Origin: Oscillospiraceae bacterium
GTDB lineage: Bacteria > Bacillota > Clostridia > Oscillospirales > Acutalibacteraceae
NCBI GenBank assembly: GCA_015066105.1
Contig: SVOY01000002.1
Span: 1 to 64,000, forward strand
Direction: 5' to 3'
Length of the DNA stretch: 64,000 nucleotides
Shown one piece after another: positions 34,678 through 42,642 of this stretch. The notes beneath the pieces were generated by a model. The model made no database searches. It saw only the letters and a program-made list of their open reading frames with translations, and had not been told where the DNA came from. Position 1 is the first letter of the stretch, and each line of letters starts with the position of its first letter. Both the position numbers and the translations under genes were made by a program.

Positions 34678-34707
34678 AAGTAAAAGCCCGACATTAAGCC
34701 GAGCTTT
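34678..34707 (-). terminator. Terminator between the Cys-rich membrane protein and the surface protein
   Basis: Minus-strand stem 34707-34698 with 34692-34683 (10 bp including G-T pairs, TTAAT loop), followed by a TTACTTTTT-type tract. It implies separate or attenuated transcription of the repeat surface-protein gene. Confidence 0.7.
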
Positions 34708-34723
34708 CATAGAGAATTTAATT

Positions 34724-35470
34724 TTAATGTGTGTGGCAGGTTCTTGCTTTAACTGTCTTACCGCAATCGGGACATTTAGTATCAACGGTAAATCTTACGC
34801 AAGTACCCTTTGAGCCGTCACCGATTTTCTTGGTACAATCGTCACAATATTTATTCGGGTCTTTCTTTTCTGAATACTTGGTACACTTTGAAATATCATA
34901 GCAAGCATTACCCCATTCATCAATAGCATAGAAGCTCTTACAGGAATGAGAGCCGCAAAGTGAGCACCCTTTCTTTTCAAGACTTACAATAAATGAATGT
35001 GTTTCTTTGCTTTCACAGTGATGACCTGACTTGCCGCAAGAGTATTCCTTAACGCTGTCATTATCTGAAGCAGGCGAGCCTTCCTCCGTTGTAGGAGCTT
35101 TCTGTGTTGTTACAGGCTTGGGATTTTTCTGCTTCTCTGTTGTCTGCGGCTTTGTGGTTGAGGGTGCCTTGGTTGTTGTAGCGGGTTCTGTTACTGCTTC
35201 GTCAATGGAGAGAATGTTTTTATCATCGTTTTCAATTTCCGGCACATTCTCCTCGGTTGTGGCTTCGTCTGTAATATCCTCAAGAATGAGGTTTACATCC
35301 GTTGTTTCCTCACTTACCGTTGTTTCCGGGAATGTTGTTTCATCAGCCTTTCTGTCGCTGACACCCTTGACAACAATACCTACGATTATGAGACAAACAA
35401 TGATTATTGCCGTTACAAGACCTGCAACAATCTTTTTGTAATTATCTTCCTTAACTGCTAAAACTGTCAT
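34724..35470 (-). CDS. Membrane-anchored Thr/Glu-rich protein with Cys-rich zinc-ribbon-like ectodomain
   Basis: 248 aa. One membrane segment lies at about 14-36 (VAGLVTAIIIVCLIIVGIVV), then a ~100-residue Thr/Glu/Pro linker, then a C-terminal domain (~145-248) with at least 14 Cys and several His in CxxC pairs (CSLCGSHSC, YCDDCTKK, KCPDCGKTVKARTC). The Cys pairs suggest outside zinc knuckles or disulfides. It lies between the pseudopilin genes and the surface protein, so a pilus- or adhesin-associated role is plausible but unproven. AGGAGG lies 8 bases before the ATG. I do not recognise the family. Confidence 0.7.
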   Translation of the reverse strand: MTVLAVKEDNYKKIVAGLVTAIIIVCLIIVGIVVKGVSDRKADETTFPETTVSEETTDVNLILEDITDEATTEENVPEIENDDKNILSIDEAVTEPATTTKAPSTTKPQTTEKQKNPKPVTTQKAPTTEEGSPASDNDSVKEYSCGKSGHHCESKETHSFIVSLEKKGCSLCGSHSCKSFYAIDEWGNACYDISKCTKYSEKKDPNKYCDDCTKKIGDGSKGTCVRFTVDTKCPDCGKTVKARTCHTH

Positions 35471-35489
35471 TTTGAATTACCTCCTGAAT

Positions 35490-35969
35490 TTAAAATTTTT
35501 CACTTAATACTGATACAATTTCTATGGGTACATTTGCAGTATCAATTTTCTGACCTGCGAAATATATCGGTACGGAAATTGTGTAGTGAATTACAATCTC
35601 AAGCTCATTTTCCTGTCTGAAACTCATCTTAGGATATGTCATTGAGTATTTGAGATTTCCTTCACTGTCATAACTATACAGCCGTGAAGCTGTTTCGTCT
35701 AATGTGCAAAAGTCACACAGAGCATCTGTGAACTCCTGCGGATTAACACTTTCGGTGTAGTCGTTACCTTGCTTGATACTGTCATATATCCTTGTGGCAT
35801 TCTGTGTTACAAAGCTGTCAAGTACAACTTTACTGTTTTCTCTTGAAGTATCAATAAGGGAGACAGCAGAAGCATAGACAAATATACCCGAAAATATCAT
35901 TACGATTACAAGAATAAGGACACACACGGGTACATAACTTTCACCCTTTTTACTTTTGAGTATCTGCAT
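35490..35969 (-). CDS. TadE-like pseudopilin
   Basis: 159 aa. A short basic leader (MQILKSKKG) is followed by GESYVP at residues 9-14 and one N-terminal membrane segment (~14-34), then an ectodomain of ~120 residues rich in beta strands. This layout is that of TadE/TadF or DUF4320-type minor pilins. The G/A-E-x-Y-V motif before the hydrophobic segment also occurs in the neighbouring pseudopilin and in all four pilin-like genes, suggesting cleavage by the same prepilin peptidase. AGGTG precedes the ATG. Confidence 0.7.
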   Translation of the reverse strand: MQILKSKKGESYVPVCVLILVIVMIFSGIFVYASAVSLIDTSRENSKVVLDSFVTQNATRIYDSIKQGNDYTESVNPQEFTDALCDFCTLDETASRLYSYDSEGNLKYSMTYPKMSFRQENELEIVIHYTISVPIYFAGQKIDTANVPIEIVSVLSEKF

Positions 35970-35978
35970 TTATTTCAC

Positions 35979-36389
35979 CTACTTCCAATACTTTTCAGAA
36001 ATACCCGACCTTGTTGTTCTTACAGTTACGGGTATCTTAAAAGCACCGACACCTCTTACATAGGTATGCACAGACACAGTGACTGTCATTTTGTCACCAA
36101 GCTGTACTCTCTCATAGGTCGAGTTGTAGTATTCTTCAGCGGATGCAACTACATCAAAGTCAAAAAAAGAGCTTCTGAGTTCTTCGCATCTTTCGTCAAA
36201 CTCTTCACCGAAGGAGCCTTCCGAGGTGGCAGTTTCAATAAGAAATCCGCTAACTGTATCCAAATCCTGACGTAGCATAAAAAAGGTGTAAATATTTAAT
36301 GTTACAACAAGCACCATCATAAGTGCAATTATGCCAACAGCAATATCAATGTAGCCTTCAGCCTTACGGTTTGAAAGAATCTTTTTCAT
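35979..36389 (-). CDS. TadE-like/DUF4320 pseudopilin
   Basis: 136 aa from the ATG at 36389; AAGGAGG lies 8 bases before it, whereas the open frame extends back to 36458 inside tadC. The leader MKKILSNRK precedes AEGYID at 10-15 and a membrane segment at about 15-37 (AVGIIALMMVLVVTLNIYTF). The ectodomain ends in beta-rich sequence (KMTVTVSVHTYVRGVGAFK). DUF4320-type proteins accompany Tad-like genes in clostridial elements (from memory). A minor pilin or assembly initiator role is inferred. Confidence 0.72.
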   Translation of the reverse strand: MKKILSNRKAEGYIDIAVGIIALMMVLVVTLNIYTFFMLRQDLDTVSGFLIETATSEGSFGEEFDERCEELRSSFFDFDVVASAEEYYNSTYERVQLGDKMTVTVSVHTYVRGVGAFKIPVTVRTTRSGISEKYWK

Positions 36390-36402
36390 ATTCATTACCT
36401 CC

Positions 36403-37272
36403 TTAACCGAAAAGAACACCGACAGAGCCCATAATCTGTGCGATAATAACCACAACATAAATGAGCATAAAGCAGAAAAGAAGGCTCATAGAAAGCTTCT
36501 TTACTTTCCTTGGTATCTTCTGTGCTTCAAGTCTTAATCTCTGTCTGTGGATGTCTGAAAACTTCATAGCAAGGTTTGACCAATAAATAGGAGCACTGTC
36601 ACCTCGTATCATACCAATAAAGCCACGGCAAACATCACTCATCATACTTGAGCCGACTCTTGCTTCAAGTCTTGTGATTGCCGCTTCCTGATTACCCGAA
36701 TTCATATCGGCTATTGTAATATCAAGCTCGTGCTTGAGTTCAGGCCCGGCATTGCGGGAATATTCCGTAAGAATAGATAAAAGGCTTCTTTCGTGCTTCA
36801 AAGTCTTTTCAACATTGGCTACAAGCCTCGGTAATTCGTATTCAATCTTCGCTCTTTTCTCCTTTATCTTTCCTCCTACGCTTTTCATATTTATTCTGTA
36901 AAGAACAAAAGCAAGGAATATGACAACAGGACAAAGTATCGGGAAGATGAAATACAAGGGCACTGCAAACACACCGATAATAAGTGCCTTTACAATGGCA
37001 TTTGCCTTAAACATTTCGGGTGTAATATTCATCTGAGCAGTACGAAGGTCTGTTTCAAGCTCTATCCTTTTAAACTCATTCATAGGGATATGCTTTGCTA
37101 TTGCACCCGCAAAGCCGCCGAGCCATACATCAATACTGCTTGTCTTTTCCTGATGCTGTTTGGCAAGGTTTGTGATAGCCTTCGATGTTCTCATATACGG
37201 TACTTTAAAAGCATCTGCGAGGATAAAATAAAAGGCGATACCGAAAAGTACACCAACAATAATCTTAATCAT
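36403..37272 (-). CDS. tadC: TadC-like pilus assembly membrane protein (T2SF domain)
   Basis: 289 aa. Membrane segments lie at ~4-24, ~88-125 and ~265-287, with a cytoplasmic four-helix T2SF region between (ELPRLVANVEKTLKHERSLL, GFIGMIRGDSAPIYWSNLAM). The size and position after tadB fit the TadC half of the TadB/TadC inner-membrane platform that couples the TadA motor to pilin extrusion. AAGGAGG lies 9 bases before the ATG. Confidence 0.85.
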   Translation of the reverse strand: MIKIIVGVLFGIAFYFILADAFKVPYMRTSKAITNLAKQHQEKTSSIDVWLGGFAGAIAKHIPMNEFKRIELETDLRTAQMNITPEMFKANAIVKALIIGVFAVPLYFIFPILCPVVIFLAFVLYRINMKSVGGKIKEKRAKIEYELPRLVANVEKTLKHERSLLSILTEYSRNAGPELKHELDITIADMNSGNQEAAITRLEARVGSSMMSDVCRGFIGMIRGDSAPIYWSNLAMKFSDIHRQRLRLEAQKIPRKVKKLSMSLLFCFMLIYVVVIIAQIMGSVGVLFG

Positions 37273-37286
37273 TTCTTTTATCCTCC

Positions 37287-38210
37287 TTATGCCTTGTATT
37301 CAACGGGTTTTGTGAATTTGAGAAGGAACATATATGTCACGATAATCACCGCACCGCATACTCCTAATACAATCTTACCCGGTGTTTCGTATATGAGTGT
37401 GTGAAACCAGTCCTTGTTAAGCACATACAAAAGAGGTATATTACCCACAACAAGACCTACCATTGTGTAATACTCTGTTCTTACCGCAGCCATCATAGTT
37501 GAAAGCTCACTGTTTACCACTCTTACATCTGTAAGTTTTGCAACAATGGGATGAAGTGTATCTACAAGTGCTCTGTCGTCCTGACAGCGGATAAGAGCGT
37601 CGCACCACTCACGGAAAATATCGTCATCAACCTTTTCCTTAAGATTACGAAGGGCCTGCTTTACACTTGATGAAATTGCAACAGCATCACCGATGAAAGC
37701 ATTAAAACTAGCTCTTAAGGGCGGTTTGATGTAATCAAGGTTTTCCCTTACTGCAAGAATAATATCCTCATTTCTGATATATGAAGTAGTAATTGTTGAA
37801 AGTGTTGTTTCCAAATCAGTTTTAATGTGTTTTTCATACTGTGAAAGACTGTTTCTGACATAGATGAAAGGTATAAGGGCAAAGGCTACCGATAAGGCAG
37901 GAAGAAGGAATATGTTGTCAATGAGAACTGCAACTACCGCACCTGCCGCAAAAAGAACGAGTGAAGCACAGCAGACAAGAGCAAATTTATTCTCCTGTCC
38001 CATAGCTGCCAACGCCGTCTGTGTATATGCAAGTTTAGAGCCGAGGCTCTTTTTCTTTTTACCTGCTCTCATATTTCTTGCTTTTTCTCTTAATGTTACT
38101 TTAGGCGTTGTAAGCCTCATAAGGTCCTCGGTAATCTGCTGCGGAGTCAGATTAAGAAAACAAACTATTGCTACAATGAGCAATAAGGAAGAAATCATAG
38201 GCATAATCAC
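37287..38210 (-). CDS. tadB: TadB-like pilus assembly membrane protein (T2SF domain)
   Basis: 307 aa. Hydrophobic segments at ~3-20, ~78-115, ~255-272 and ~281-302 flank a T2SF-type helical region (LETTLSTITTSYIRNEDIIL, DDIFREWCDALIRCQDDRAL). The start is a GTG at 38210 overlapping the tadA stop as GTGA, with GGGAG about 10 bases upstream; an ATG two codons on is an alternative. It pairs with TadC to form the platform on which TadA acts. Confidence 0.85.
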   Translation of the reverse strand: MIMPMISSLLLIVAIVCFLNLTPQQITEDLMRLTTPKVTLREKARNMRAGKKKKSLGSKLAYTQTALAAMGQENKFALVCCASLVLFAAGAVVAVLIDNIFLLPALSVAFALIPFIYVRNSLSQYEKHIKTDLETTLSTITTSYIRNEDIILAVRENLDYIKPPLRASFNAFIGDAVAISSSVKQALRNLKEKVDDDIFREWCDALIRCQDDRALVDTLHPIVAKLTDVRVVNSELSTMMAAVRTEYYTMVGLVVGNIPLLYVLNKDWFHTLIYETPGKIVLGVCGAVIIVTYMFLLKFTKPVEYKA

Positions 38211-39523
38211 GAGTAATCAGCTCCCTTCTCCAGAAATTTTGAAAGAACATCCTGCGGAACACCGAACTGCATCAGCTTCTTTTTAAGGCTGTCGGACATT
38301 ATCTCCGGCTGTTCAAAGTGTCCCTCTGTAATGTTTTTGCCCTTTTCGATAACATTCTTTGTAATGTTGAAACGGAAAAGTGTGTGGTATGCTCTTTCAC
38401 CGTTTGGAAGTATCTCACACTCGGTAATATCCATTATCTTTCTTTCGTTGTTCTCAAGCTTATGGGTATATACGACAATGGGAAAGGCCTGACCTGCCTG
38501 CATAAGAGAGGTCTTGAAATCAATGGGAAATCTCTTCTGACAAAGAAGCGCTATTCTCATATGTGCCGCATCTGCCGCTGAAGCATGTACCGTTGAAACA
38601 ACGGTGTGTCCCGTAAGACTTGCTTCTACTGCCGAATAACACTCAACATCTCGCATCTCACCGACACAAACAATATCAGGGTTAAAACGAAGGGAAGCTA
38701 CAACAAGATCTTCCTGAGTAATATCATAGGATTCATTATCCGAAGGTCTTGAAAGCGTGTGAACTACATTGTTCACTACCTTGCCTTTCTTATCCTTTCT
38801 CACAAGAGCCAACTCACGGGAGCCGCTTTCAATGGTGAAAACTCTTTTTCCGTCGGGAATGGTAGTAAGAAGTGCATTGAGAAGTGTGGTTTTACCCGAA
38901 GATGTGGCACCTGCCACTACTACAGAAACACCGTATCTCATACAGGTACAAAGAAAATCAATCATCTTTTCTGTTGCATTGCCTGACTTTATAATCTGTG
39001 TTCTGTTTACTCTTGACGGGTGAAGAAGTCGGATAGAAACACTCACACCGATTTCATCATCAACAACGGGAGCTTTAAGTGCCGTAATTCTTGTATTATT
39101 CGGCAAATGCCCCTGCGACATGGGTGAAGCATTGTCAATAATCATACCCGAATGATGAAGCAGTCTTTTGACAATATCCGTAGCATGTGTAGGAGAATAA
39201 AAATGCTCCTTTACCTTTTCAATCTTGCCGTTTGTGTAGGTTATGGCAACATCGTTCCAAGCATTTATATTTATCTCTTCAACATTATCTCTGCCAAGAA
39301 AAGGTGTTAGTATGGAATACTCTGCCATTTCGGAATAAATCTTGTCACAGAGCTTTTCATCCGTCATACCTTCAACGGAATACGCCGTGTCACGGAGATA
39401 CTTTTCAATGTATGATTTAAGCTGTGAGAGCTTTGTTGTATCGGTAAGTGTTGCAGCATATTTTGATGAGATATGCTCCTGAACCATAGATAAAAGAGTA
39501 ACAAAATCAATTTGACGATTCAT
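38207..39523 (-). CDS. tadA: TadA/CpaF-type secretion ATPase
   Basis: 438 aa. An N-terminal domain of ~190 residues is followed by a type II/IV secretion RecA-like ATPase with Walker A GATSSGKTT at 205-213, an Asp-box-type stretch, and Walker B NPDIVCVGEMRD near 281-292, then the His box (TGHTVVSTVHA). The length and motifs fit CpaF/TadA, the motor of Tad (Flp) pili, rather than a VirB11 protein, because TadB, TadC, CpaB and CpaE homologues are adjacent. AAAGGAG lies about 10 bases upstream. Confidence 0.92.
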   Translation of the reverse strand: MNRQIDFVTLLSMVQEHISSKYAATLTDTTKLSQLKSYIEKYLRDTAYSVEGMTDEKLCDKIYSEMAEYSILTPFLGRDNVEEININAWNDVAITYTNGKIEKVKEHFYSPTHATDIVKRLLHHSGMIIDNASPMSQGHLPNNTRITALKAPVVDDEIGVSVSIRLLHPSRVNRTQIIKSGNATEKMIDFLCTCMRYGVSVVVAGATSSGKTTLLNALLTTIPDGKRVFTIESGSRELALVRKDKKGKVVNNVVHTLSRPSDNESYDITQEDLVVASLRFNPDIVCVGEMRDVECYSAVEASLTGHTVVSTVHASAADAAHMRIALLCQKRFPIDFKTSLMQAGQAFPIVVYTHKLENNERKIMDITECEILPNGERAYHTLFRFNITKNVIEKGKNITEGHFEQPEIMSDSLKKKLMQFGVPQDVLSKFLEKGADYS

Positions 39524-39536
39524 TTATATCACTCCT

Positions 39537-40265
39537 TTAAATAACTCTGTTCACAAGAGCCGAAAGCCTTTTCTTATACTCTTTTGCATTGAGCCTTTCA
39601 TAAAGACTTCCGTCAAGAAGCTGCTGTTTCACCTGTCGGCAATAAGGAAGAACACAAGCGACATTTTTAAGATGCGTACAGACATCCTCCAAAGGTATAT
39701 ACAGCTCATTCTCTGTTATATTTATGACCTTTAAGCTCTGCTCTGTTCCCGATGTGATAATCTTATCTCCGTAAGAATTGAGCCAAGTCATACTTTTAAG
39801 GTCAGGTGTAATAACCTGAATAATATGGTCTGCTCTGGCAAGTGCCTGTTTTGAGATAAGGTCTGTATCCTCGTTTGTACAGTCAACAAACACATAACCG
39901 TCAGTTGCCGCAAGAACATCAAGAAGATTTTTTACCTTCTCTTTTGTCGGTGTCGGGAAACTATATTTACTGTCACCGGACATAAAACCGAGACAACCGA
40001 AGTTTTTCATATTCTTAACCGTTACAAGGTTTTCAAGGAGCAGGTCACTTGAAATATCTGTTGAATCAAGCACCGCACTCAATGAATAAAGCGAATCGGG
40101 TTTGTAATTCGGAAAAAGCATACCGATTGTAGGAACAGTAGTATCGGGTGAAATAAAGGTAACGGAGCAATCAGAAGTTGAAAGGTAAACCTCCTGTGCG
40201 AGTTTAAAAGCAACAGTTGTTTTACCGCTTCCCGGTGCTCCGCATACAGCAATTATTTTAGCCAT
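39537..40265 (-). CDS. CpaE/TadZ-like ATPase
   Basis: 242 aa from the ATG at 40265, which overlaps the cpaB stop by 8 bases; the frame extends upstream inside cpaB. P-loop CGAPGSGKTTVAFKLA at the N-terminus, then SDCSVTFISPDTTVPT, and an Asp-containing strand YVFVDCTNEDTDL near 135. This matches MinD/ParA-like proteins without the usual lysine-rich deviant Walker signature. CpaE/TadZ proteins place the Tad pilus at a cell site. A partner role for the ParB upstream is possible but less likely because it lies within the Tad gene order. Confidence 0.75.
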   Translation of the reverse strand: MAKIIAVCGAPGSGKTTVAFKLAQEVYLSTSDCSVTFISPDTTVPTIGMLFPNYKPDSLYSLSAVLDSTDISSDLLLENLVTVKNMKNFGCLGFMSGDSKYSFPTPTKEKVKNLLDVLAATDGYVFVDCTNEDTDLISKQALARADHIIQVITPDLKSMTWLNSYGDKIITSGTEQSLKVINITENELYIPLEDVCTHLKNVACVLPYCRQVKQQLLDGSLYERLNAKEYKKRLSALVNRVI

Positions 40266-41001
40266 TGTTGTCAGCACCTTCCTTGTCAGTTTTCGTTTCA
40301 AGGAACTTATCCTGCTTATCAAGGAATTTCTGTGCCTTTTCTGTATCACCTCTGAACACAAGAGCTACGTGCATTGAAGCGTTTTCCTCATAGTTTGCAA
40401 GAACTGTAGCCTGCTTTGAGGAAACGAGAAGTGTAATTGTTGAGGGAAGCTCAAAGCTGCCGTCCTCATTTTCCACAACCTCTGTTTCATCAACACCGCC
40501 TGATGTGGTAGTGGTGATTACCTTAACATATTTAAGCTCTGACGGAACCTTCGTTTCACCTTCCTTATCGGTTACATAAACACTTACAATGTCACCGTTT
40601 TCGAGCTTACCCGAAAGACCGCCCGCAAAGGTATTGATAGTTACACTCATAGCAACCTTATCTCCGTTAAGAGAGCTGAAAACATTTGCTACGGAGTTTT
40701 CATCATCTGTAATCTTTATTTCTGTTGCAAGGTCGCCTTTAAACAAATCAGCCTTTGCATATTTACCTACTACGGCATCCTTTGTTTTGAGTGCCTTTTC
40801 GGGAACGCTGTTTTTTGAGAGCTTCACAATTTCAATATCAGTTTCAGCAATCTTACTGCCGTGTGAAATATCCTTTGTGAAGCGGATTACATCGGTTTTC
40901 TGTTCGGATATTCTGTTGATAAGAGGTGAAACAAGAAATGTCACCGCAACAGCTAAAACGATACAGACAATACCGATTAAGGTTCTGTTTTTCATTTTCA
41001 T
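40258..41001 (-). CDS. cpaB: CpaB/RcpC-like pilus assembly protein (SAF domain)
   Basis: 247 aa. N-terminal membrane anchor (~6-27, LIGIVCIVLAVAVTFLVSPL), then an SAF domain (RFTKDISHGSKIAETDIEIV, VGKYAKADLFKGDLATEIKI) and a CpaB C-terminal domain (KVAMSVTINTFAGGLSGKLE, DIVSVYVTDKEGE). CpaB/RcpC proteins work with the outer-membrane secretin in Gram-negatives. In monoderms they persist without a secretin, as here, and may act at the wall. AAGGAGG lies 9 bases before the ATG. Confidence 0.85.
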   Translation of the reverse strand: MKMKNRTLIGIVCIVLAVAVTFLVSPLINRISEQKTDVIRFTKDISHGSKIAETDIEIVKLSKNSVPEKALKTKDAVVGKYAKADLFKGDLATEIKITDDENSVANVFSSLNGDKVAMSVTINTFAGGLSGKLENGDIVSVYVTDKEGETKVPSELKYVKVITTTTSGGVDETEVVENEDGSFELPSTITLLVSSKQATVLANYEENASMHVALVFRGDTEKAQKFLDKQDKFLETKTDKEGADNNG

Positions 41002-41003
41002 TT

Positions 41004-41690
41004 TTAAAAACCTCCTTGTAAGAAAAATCCTGCCATATATCCTATTGAAAGATAGGGAACAAAAGGAAATGCAAGGTCATCGTTTTTATCTTTACCTCTG
41101 TACTTAATGAGGGTATGAGCAATAGCAAGACACAGACCAACTATGAGTCCGAAGGTTGCGCTCCATAAGCCTAAAACTAATGCACACGCACCCGTTAATT
41201 TTATATCAGCACCGCCTAAACCGCCGTTTGTTGCTACGGCGAATATGAGTAATACACCAAAGAGAACAAGGGCAGATAAGACCATTTTGGGAATGTCTGA
41301 TACATCTGCACCGATAAATGAAGTGATTACTACCATAACCGAAGCTGCATCATTCAATGTTCTTGTGTGGTTGTCTGAAAGTGATGAGTAAAGAAGAATA
41401 AGGTAGAACACAGTTCCTTTTATAAGCATATCCGACAAACCGAACATAAGGAGCATTGCAAGAGATACGCCTGCCGTAATGATATGGCAGACAATCATTT
41501 CCTTCTTGTTTTCCTTTTTGTATTCGGGTGCTTTCATAACAGCTAATCTCATCACCAGATGGATAAGTGTCAGATATGCAAGAGAAGCAATAAAGTTAAA
41601 CAAAGTTTCTTTATCCGAGTAAGCTACACCCGGTAAATTCCCTAAAGGGAGAATAGGATACATTGGGTTAATTATGCTTGTTTTTATCAT
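41004..41690 (-). CDS. Prepilin peptidase, CpaA/TadV type (A24 family)
   Basis: 228 aa with about six membrane segments. The two catalytic aspartates of the A24 family are visible: D106 in SLSDNHTRTLND, equivalent to the D-x-x-x-R-x-I-P-N motif, and D162 in GGADIKL, equivalent to GxGDxK with the second Gly replaced by Ala. It lacks the N-terminal methylase domain, as is usual for TadV/CpaA. It should process the four pilin-like proteins and two pseudopilins encoded in the same block. AAAGGA lies about 8 bases upstream. Confidence 0.85.
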   Translation of the reverse strand: MIKTSIINPMYPILPLGNLPGVAYSDKETLFNFIASLAYLTLIHLVMRLAVMKAPEYKKENKKEMIVCHIITAGVSLAMLLMFGLSDMLIKGTVFYLILLYSSLSDNHTRTLNDAASVMVVITSFIGADVSDIPKMVLSALVLFGVLLIFAVATNGGLGGADIKLTGACALVLGLWSATFGLIVGLCLAIAHTLIKYRGKDKNDDLAFPFVPYLSIGYMAGFFLQGGF

Positions 41691-41707
41691 TGTTTTTCAT
41701 TCCTTTG

Positions 41708-41747
41708 AAAAAAAGTGGCGGAGCAGCCACCTTTAAACTACTCCGCC
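41708..41747 (-). terminator. Terminator/attenuator after the pilin cluster
   Basis: Minus-strand stem 41747-41738 with 41726-41717 (10 bp, one G-T), followed by about seven T. It lies between the fourth pilin gene and the peptidase gene, so pilin mRNA should be more abundant than assembly-gene mRNA, a common pilin strategy. Confidence 0.75.
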
Positions 41748-41765
41748 TGAAAATTTTAAGTACCG

Positions 41766-42032
41766 TTAGCCTGCGTAGTTAAACAGTTCCTGAATCTTCT
41801 GTGTAACTGTGGGCATAATCGTTGTGTTAAAGAGAGCGTAAAGACCGCCGAGAAGAAGAGCACCGACAACAACTGCGATAAGGATTTTTACACCTGTATC
41901 GACGTAAGCCTCGGCACGGATACCGACGAGGAGCTTGATGACCTTTGCCTTGATGACAGCCTCTGTACTCTTTGCGGCTGACTTTGCCTTTGATGAAACA
42001 CCTTTGAGAAATGACTTGATTTTCTTAAACAT
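41766..42032 (-). CDS. Pilin-like protein, copy 4 (DUF6133 type)
   Basis: 88 aa. Amphipathic basic leader MFKKIKSFLKGVSSKAKSAA to ~39, motif AEAYVDTG at 40-47, one membrane segment ~48-69 (VKILIAVVVGALLLGGLYAL), short tail ending LFNYAG. The layout (leader, acidic residue and Tyr at the start of the hydrophobic helix) parallels Flp pilins. It is nearly identical to copy 3 from residue 20 to 85. AGGAGG lies before the ATG. Confidence 0.8.
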   Translation of the reverse strand: MFKKIKSFLKGVSSKAKSAAKSTEAVIKAKVIKLLVGIRAEAYVDTGVKILIAVVVGALLLGGLYALFNTTIMPTVTQKIQELFNYAG

Positions 42033-42060
42033 ATTAAATTACCTCCTGAAAAATATTTTT

Positions 42061-42327
42061 TTAAGCTGTGTAGTTAAAGAGTTCCTGAATCTTCTGCGTT
42101 ACCGTGGGCATAATCGTTGTGTTGAACAGAGCGTAGAGACCGCCGAGAAGAAGAGCACCGACAACAACTGCGATAAGGATTTTCACACCTGTATCGACAT
42201 AAGCCTCGGCACGAATGCCGACGAGGAGCTTGATAACCTTCGCCTTAATGACAGCCTCTGTGCTTTTAGCGGCTGCCTTTGTCTTTGAACAAAGACCTTT
42301 GAAAAATGACTTGATTTTCTTAAACAT
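42061..42327 (-). CDS. Pilin-like protein, copy 3 (DUF6133 type)
   Basis: 88 aa. Same plan as its neighbours: leader MFKKIKSFFKGLCSKTKAAA, AEAYVDTG at 40-47, then VKILIAVVVGALLLGGLYAL. It ends LFNYTA rather than LFNYAG and has a Cys at residue 13. The near-identity with copy 4 across the core shows a recent duplication. Its own AGGAGG ribosome site precedes the ATG. Confidence 0.8.
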   Translation of the reverse strand: MFKKIKSFFKGLCSKTKAAAKSTEAVIKAKVIKLLVGIRAEAYVDTGVKILIAVVVGALLLGGLYALFNTTIMPTVTQKIQELFNYTA

Positions 42328-42352
42328 ATTGAATTACCTCCTAAAAATTTAT

Positions 42353-42619
42353 TTAACCTGCGTAGTTGAACAGCTCACCGATTCTTGTTTCGACGGCGGG
42401 CATAATGGTTGCATTAAACAGACCGTAGAGAAGGGTGAGAAGAAGAGCACCGACAACAACTGCGATAAGGATTTTCACGCCTGTATCGACATAAGCCTCG
42501 GCACGGATACCGATGAGAAGCTTGATAACCTTTGCCTTGATCTTGGCTTCGGTATTTTCATAGGCTGACTTTGCTTTTGAGCAAACGCCCTTTACGAATG
42601 ACTTGATTTTCTTAAACAT
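42353..42619 (-). CDS. Pilin-like protein, copy 2 (DUF6133 type)
   Basis: 88 aa. Leader MFKKIKSFVKGVCSKAKSAY, AEAYVDTG at 40-47, hydrophobic helix ending LLLTLLYGLF and tail IMPAVETRIGELFNYAG. It groups with copy 1 in the tail (VETR) and in SAYENTEA, while copies 3 and 4 group together, so the cluster looks like two pairs. AGGAGG precedes the ATG. Confidence 0.8.
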   Translation of the reverse strand: MFKKIKSFVKGVCSKAKSAYENTEAKIKAKVIKLLIGIRAEAYVDTGVKILIAVVVGALLLTLLYGLFNATIMPAVETRIGELFNYAG

Positions 42620-42642
42620 ATCGAATTACCTCCTTGAATTTT

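Noticed and set aside
34664-34694. Upstream start for the InlB-repeat protein
   Set aside because: The ATG at 34694 lies inside a terminator hairpin and would place residues before a good signal peptide; the start at 34664 is preferred.
38207-39523. TadA as the VirB11 ATPase of the conjugation channel
   Set aside because: Its neighbours are TadB, TadC, CpaB, CpaE and a prepilin peptidase, and Gram-positive Tn1549-type systems usually lack VirB11.
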